Assembly (NCBI GenBank): GCA_022711595.1
Contig: JAKLET010000012.1
Coordinates: 1 to 64,000 of the forward strand
Source: Deltaproteobacteria bacterium
Lineage (GTDB): Bacteria > Desulfobacterota > Syntrophorhabdia > Syntrophorhabdales > Syntrophorhabdaceae
Reading direction: 5' to 3'
Length of the DNA stretch: 64,000 bases
This document shows, piece by piece, positions 59,958 to 64,000 of this stretch (its first letter is position 1; the number at the start of each line of letters is the position of its first letter). The position numbers were made by a program, and so were the translations under genes. A model generated the notes under the pieces. That model had not been told where the DNA came from, did no database searches, and saw only the letters and a list, made by a program, of their open reading frames with translations.

Positions 59958-61062
59958 AGAACATATAGCGCCGCGTGCTGATGTTGAGGAGCAGCCCTAC
60001 CGACGCGAGCATTGAAAGAAGCGATGACCCCCCGTAACTGATGAAGGGAAGGGGAATGCCGACAACAGGGGCAAGGTGTATGGCCATCATGACATTGATG
60101 GTGAACTGTACGTATATAATGGAGGCAATGCCGAAGGCTATGATCGAGCCAAGTTCGTCGTGGGCGTCCATTGAGATCTTCAGGCATCGGTGGATGAAGG
60201 ATATAAACAGCGCAAAGAGGACGATGGATCCGACGAAGCCCCATTCCTCGCTGAAAACGGTAAAGATGAAGTCCGTGTGATGTTCGGGGATGAACTGCAG
60301 CTTGTGCTGGGTCCCGGACATGAACCCCTTGCCAAAGAACCTCCCCGACCCCACGGCGATGATGGCCTGTTTGGCGTGGTAACCGAAGCCCGCCGGGTCG
60401 GCATCTATGTTGATGAAGCTCAACACCCTCATCTTCTGGTAAGGCTTCATAAGGTAATTCCAGGCAATGAAAGGGGAAATTGCGCCCACGGAGAAAAGCA
60501 CCGCGTATGTGGATTTCTTGAGGCCAACAAACCACAGCATGGCAAAACAGACCAGTATGATAACGATGCCGGTGCCCAGGTCCGGTTGTTTTACGATCAG
60601 GATGAAGGGGATCATGGTATACAGAAGCGGTTTGCCTATGTCTTTCAGGCTAAGAGGTATGTTTTGCCGCTTTTTCTCATAGAGCATATTAGCGAGGAAA
60701 ACGACCAGAATGGGCTTCATGAACTCCGACGGCTGGATGCTGAATCCAAAAAGACTGATCCACCGTTTCGCGCCGCCGGCGGCAAGGCCGATGACAAGGA
60801 CGAGTATGACCAGGAGCAGCCCCCCCAGGTATATCCAGCGGGACTGACTGGCTATTATTCGATAGTCGTAGTACATGACGACAAGGATGAGGATAAGGCC
60901 CATGGCAAAGGCTATAAGCTGTTTGATCATGAAATTGTAGGAGCCGCTGGAGAATGAGCTTGTGGCGCTTACAAGGTTCATAAGCCCTATCCCGAAAATG
61001 AGCAGGCCGTTTATGATCAAGTACCAGTCAAGGTGGTAGAACCTTCGTTTATCTATTCTCAT
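59956..61062 (-). CDS. rodA: Rod shape-determining peptidoglycan glycosyltransferase RodA
   Basis: 368 residues with about ten membrane helices, SEDS family. Typical segments: GLMNLVSATSSF, QPSEFMKPILVVFLANM, KQPDLGTGIVI (with the catalytic aspartate), QHKLQFIPEHHTDFIFTV and PFISYGGSSLLSML. It polymerises lipid II together with PBP2. It overlaps mrdA by 14 bases in the mre operon, last gene before a 220-base gap. Confidence 0.96.
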   Translation of the reverse strand: MRIDKRRFYHLDWYLIINGLLIFGIGLMNLVSATSSFSSGSYNFMIKQLIAFAMGLILILVVMYYDYRIIASQSRWIYLGGLLLVILVLVIGLAAGGAKRWISLFGFSIQPSEFMKPILVVFLANMLYEKKRQNIPLSLKDIGKPLLYTMIPFILIVKQPDLGTGIVIILVCFAMLWFVGLKKSTYAVLFSVGAISPFIAWNYLMKPYQKMRVLSFINIDADPAGFGYHAKQAIIAVGSGRFFGKGFMSGTQHKLQFIPEHHTDFIFTVFSEEWGFVGSIVLFALFISFIHRCLKISMDAHDELGSIIAFGIASIIYVQFTINVMMAIHLAPVVGIPLPFISYGGSSLLSMLASVGLLLNISTRRYMF

Positions 61063-62854
61063 TGCTTTTTGCTTCCTTTATCACTGTTTTCACCTTGAAG
61101 AGCGTTTCGGTGATGTCCTTTGCCACGGGTGCGGCCGCGGAAGCGCCGTGGCCTCCGTGTTCAACAAGCACGGCCATTGCGATCGATGCGTCCTCGGCCG
61201 GGGCGTATGCGATGAACCAGGCATGGTCGCCGAGCTTGACCTTTTCCGAACCTGCCTGTGCGGTACCGGTCTTTCCGCTCATGGCAACATTCTGAAGCTT
61301 ACTGCGCCCTGCAGTGCCTCCCGGTTCATTGACGACGCCGCGCATCCCGTCCTTGACGATCTGGACCACGCCTTTTTTTAATTTTGGATCAGCATTGACG
61401 ACAGGTTCGAAGGTCTTGACCACTTTGCCCTCCGTCGATACGATGCGGTTGACGATCTGGGGCTTGAAGTTCTTGCCGTCGTTCGCGACGAAGGCGGACA
61501 GCTGGGCAAGCTGAACAGGCGTCAGCCAGACGGCCCCCTGACCGATGGACACTGAGACAGTTTCCCCTTCATACCAGGGCTGATTGTAGCGCTTTTTCTT
61601 CCATTCGGTTGACGGAATGAGGCCCTTTTGTTCGTTCGGGAGGTCTATGCCTGTCACGCGGCCGAGGCCGACAATGTCGGCAAGCTCATGGATCCTGTCG
61701 ACGCCGACCCTGAGGCCCACGTTATAGAAAAAAACGTCGCAGGACTCGACGATGGCCCGGTGAACGGCGACACTTCCATGACCGCCTTTTTTCCAGCATT
61801 TGAATACGCGGTTGCCGTAGGCAAAACCGCCGCCGCAGCCGAAGGTTGTCCGTTCGTTGATGACGCCGAGGTCAAGGGCCTTCATGGCCACGAGCACCTT
61901 GAAGGTCGACCCCGGAGGGTATCCTCCCTGGATGGCCCTGTTCTGGAGAGGATGCGCCTTGTCCAGGGCTATCTTCTGCCAGTCTTGTTTTATTATCCCC
62001 GATGCAAATTTGTTCGGGTCGAACCCTGGCCGGCTGGCGAGAACGAGGACGCCCCCTGTTTTCGGGTTGACCGCGACAGCGGCGCCCTTTCTGGTTTCCA
62101 GGGCCTTGTCGGCGGTGAGCTGGAGCTCGAGGTCGAGGTTAAGATGGAGACTGTGCCCGGGAATGGGGTCTATGATGTCCAGGGTCCTCACCTCACGGCC
62201 TATGGCGTCCACCTCGACGCGCTTTTCCCCGTCCACACCTCTTAGCTCATTCTCATAGGACCTTTCGAGGCCGTATTTTCCAATGTAATCGCCGGGCGAG
62301 TAGTCTTTGTGTTTTTTCTTGTTCTTCAGCTCTTCGTCGCTTATCTCCGAAACGTAGCCGAGGACGTGGGCAAGCGATGCGCCGTAGGGATAGTTGCGTT
62401 TCGGCTCGATCTGGATGGAAACGCCTGGTATGTACACCCTGTGCGCCTCGACCCTGGCGACCTCGTCCATGGGGATGTCCGACTTGATCTTGATGGGAAA
62501 TGACGGCGGCATCCCGCTCGCAGCCTTCATCTTTTCGATGACATCTTCACGGTCCCAGTTCAGGAGCCGCGCGAGGCCGTCCACGCTCTGGCTGAAATCC
62601 TTGATGTCTTCCGGTGTCAGGTAGATGTTGAATGAGGGGCGCGTGTCGGCGAGCACCTTTCCCGTCCTGTCGAAAATGATCCCCCGGGGCGCCGGGATCT
62701 TTTTTACCCTGATGCGGTTCTGTTCGGAGAGCTTGCGCATCTCCGAACCGCGCATGATCTGGAGGTCCCAGAGCCTGATGAGAAGGACCGTCATGGTGAT
62801 TACCAGGACGAGGGTACACCATTTGAATTTGCTGGAGAGGGGTTCTTCAGCCAT
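61049..62854 (-). CDS. mrdA: Penicillin-binding protein 2 (peptidoglycan D,D-transpeptidase MrdA)
   Basis: 601 residues. One membrane helix (VLVITMTVLLIRLWDL), the dimerisation domain (PRGIIFDRTGKVLADTRPSF), and a transpeptidase domain with SxxK in YPPGSTFKVLVAMK, SxN in SCDVFFYN and KTG in MSGKTGTAQ. The zinc-type insertion of some PBP2s is near FGCGGGFAYGN...CWKKGGHG. It cross-links peptidoglycan for elongation. Start ATG 62854 overlaps the mreD stop. Confidence 0.96.
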   Translation of the reverse strand: MAEEPLSSKFKWCTLVLVITMTVLLIRLWDLQIMRGSEMRKLSEQNRIRVKKIPAPRGIIFDRTGKVLADTRPSFNIYLTPEDIKDFSQSVDGLARLLNWDREDVIEKMKAASGMPPSFPIKIKSDIPMDEVARVEAHRVYIPGVSIQIEPKRNYPYGASLAHVLGYVSEISDEELKNKKKHKDYSPGDYIGKYGLERSYENELRGVDGEKRVEVDAIGREVRTLDIIDPIPGHSLHLNLDLELQLTADKALETRKGAAVAVNPKTGGVLVLASRPGFDPNKFASGIIKQDWQKIALDKAHPLQNRAIQGGYPPGSTFKVLVAMKALDLGVINERTTFGCGGGFAYGNRVFKCWKKGGHGSVAVHRAIVESCDVFFYNVGLRVGVDRIHELADIVGLGRVTGIDLPNEQKGLIPSTEWKKKRYNQPWYEGETVSVSIGQGAVWLTPVQLAQLSAFVANDGKNFKPQIVNRIVSTEGKVVKTFEPVVNADPKLKKGVVQIVKDGMRGVVNEPGGTAGRSKLQNVAMSGKTGTAQAGSEKVKLGDHAWFIAYAPAEDASIAMAVLVEHGGHGASAAAPVAKDITETLFKVKTVIKEAKSNENR

Positions 62855-63345
62855 TATTTTCTCTCCAGGAAGCTTTCGTTCATGAATTCGATGAAGGTAA
62901 AGAGCAGAATGGATACAAAGCCCGTAACGATGGCGTTGGGCAGGGCGTAGAAGATTATATTGAAGGCGCCCCGTGTCTCTCCGCGTGCCAGGATGGAGAG
63001 CGCGAGAAAAAGGAGGGATTGGACGATGACCGCGCTGCTGCAGACATAGGCGAAGCTGTATTTCGAATCGATGAAGATTTTATTCCGCATCGCGGCCGCT
63101 ATAAGAAAAACGGAAATGTTTACAAACAGGAGGGACCCGTTGGGGGCGCTGGACAGCCCTTCCTGGACAAAGCTGATGCAGAGCGTTGTTACAAGCCCGG
63201 AACGGGCGCCAAGGAAAAATGTTGCGTATAGGATGATGGGCATGCCGAGTTCAGGCTTGAGCACGTCAAGGGAAACCCGCTGCGATATCGCGGTCTCAAG
63301 GATCATGAGAAGGAGGCCGAGCATGATGTAAACGAAGGTCTTCAT
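62854..63345 (-). CDS. mreD: Rod shape-determining protein MreD
   Basis: 163 residues with five membrane helices, in the expected position between mreC and mrdA. The segment PELGMPIILYATFFLGARSGLV, split over two helices, and the following FVQEGLSSAPNG resemble MreD. It links MreC to the elongation complex. It starts one base from the mreC stop. Confidence 0.9.
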   Translation of the reverse strand: MKTFVYIMLGLLLMILETAISQRVSLDVLKPELGMPIILYATFFLGARSGLVTTLCISFVQEGLSSAPNGSLLFVNISVFLIAAAMRNKIFIDSKYSFAYVCSSAVIVQSLLFLALSILARGETRGAFNIIFYALPNAIVTGFVSILLFTFIEFMNESFLERK

Positions 63346-64000
63346 TATTTTTTTATAAGCAGGACTTCGTCGAGTTGCTTAAAGTTATTGAAGGGCATGA
63401 CGTCGATGTCGGCAAAGATACCGGCCTTGTTCTTGTTGGCGGTGATCACGATCCCCACGGGGATGCCCTTCGGATAAATACCGTCTTTGCCGGACGTGGA
63501 AAGCTTGTCGCCTATCTCGATGTCGTCGTTCTTTATGACATACTTCAGCTTCAGTGTGTTCTGTCCCGTACCTTCCAGGAGTCCCCTGGTGTTCTTGCCC
63601 TCGATGTTCACATCGATGGATGAGTTCGTGTCGTTGAGGACCATGACCTTTGAGTGCCAGAGGTCGACCTCTACAACCTGTCCTACGATCCCCCTGGGCG
63701 TGACAACAGGGGTTTTTTCCCGGATGTTATGCTTTTTGCCCTTATCGATAATTATGCATCGGAACCAGTTCTTCAGGTCTTCACCAATTACAACGGCCGC
63801 GATCATCGTGTTCGGTTTCTTCTCTGTAAAATTGAGGAGTTTCCTCAGCCGCGCGTTTTCGCGTTCCAGTTCCGCCAGCCTCTGGTTCTCCAGGAAGAGC
63901 TTGTCCACCTTTGATTTGAGCTCCTCGTTCTCTTTTTTTGCGCCCACAAGATTAAAATAGGAGCCAAGGCCGCCGCTTATGGCTTCGACAGGCTTGCTGA
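63345..64000 (-). CDS. mreC: Rod shape-determining protein MreC, 5' part beyond window
   Basis: The frame remains open through the window end, with KPVEAISGGLGSYFNLVGAK before the coiled coil, so at least 218 residues are visible and the N-terminal membrane anchor lies outside. Order: coiled coil (ENEELKSKVDKLFLEN), then two beta-barrel subdomains, e.g. TPRGIVGQVVEVDLWHSKVMVL and SGKDGIYPKGIPVGIV. It scaffolds PBP2/RodA in the periplasm. GTG at 63947 is internal, not the true start. Confidence 0.94.
   Translation of the reverse strand, partial: SKPVEAISGGLGSYFNLVGAKKENEELKSKVDKLFLENQRLAELERENARLRKLLNFTEKKPNTMIAAVVIGEDLKNWFRCIIIDKGKKHNIREKTPVVTPRGIVGQVVEVDLWHSKVMVLNDTNSSIDVNIEGKNTRGLLEGTGQNTLKLKYVIKNDDIEIGDKLSTSGKDGIYPKGIPVGIVITANKNKAGIFADIDVMPFNNFKQLDEVLLIKK

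Overview
The window looks like chromosomal DNA of an anaerobic deltaproteobacterium, probably a syntrophic or aromatic-degrading lineage near Syntrophorhabdus (Desulfobacterota). This is inferred from gene content: a complete benzoyl-CoA-reductase-like operon with two ATPase subunits, a type III glutamine synthetase, an 11-haem c-type cytochrome, a thiolase/DUF35 pair, a HAE1 RND pump, sigma-54 promoters and several deltaproteobacterial-style domains of unknown function. I see no rRNA, tRNA, insertion sequence, prophage or CRISPR array.

Layout: 0-9.5 kb has a partial CDF metal transporter, a lipocalin, poly(A) polymerase, a three-gene RND efflux operon and an LprI-like protein. 9.5-12.5 kb has a cNMP/CBS/DUF294 signalling protein and a DUF4126 membrane protein. 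12.5-16.1 kb is a small accessory patch: an XRE regulator with a membrane partner behind a strong promoter and operator, a serine-recombinase homologue that has lost its catalytic residues and gained zinc ribbons, and small secreted proteins. 16.1-27 kb is mixed metabolism: gamma carbonic anhydrase, HxlR regulator, acetoacetate-decarboxylase-like protein, AcfC-like binding protein, nitroreductase, glutamine synthetase III, 2-hydroxyacid dehydrogenase and a cache-domain protein. 27-35.8 kb holds a MoxR/DUF58/DUF4129 operon, fructose-1,6-bisphosphatase, a serine-hydrolase homologue lacking its catalytic lysine, and a DEAD-box helicase with a PC4-like protein. 35.9-40.4 kb has a frameshifted sensor kinase and a geranylgeranyl-reductase-type flavoprotein.

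40.4-46 kb is the most distinctive metabolic block. Two near-identical 105-residue proteins of unknown function each sit behind a textbook sigma-54 promoter with a shared upstream element at identical spacing. They precede a four-gene operon for an ATP-driven benzoyl-CoA-reductase-type enzyme (two iron-sulfur subunits, two activator ATPases). 47.8-50.1 kb carries the most striking single gene: a multihaem cytochrome whose frame is interrupted only by an in-frame TGA followed by a SECIS-like hairpin with GGU in the loop, i.e. a likely selenocysteine-containing cytochrome, in an operon with a secreted rhodanese. 50-64 kb contains an HD protein, DUF35/thiolase, mltG-ruvX, an MBOAT/SGNH surface O-acylation cluster, and the cell-shape operon mreC-mreD-mrdA-rodA running off the window end.

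Many intergenic gaps, mainly between convergent genes, contain degenerate 7-nt or 9-nt tandem repeats, several in inverted pairs able to form long hairpins. Their unit sequences differ from site to site, yet the architecture recurs. Functions given are inferred from recognised motifs and context; no database search was possible.
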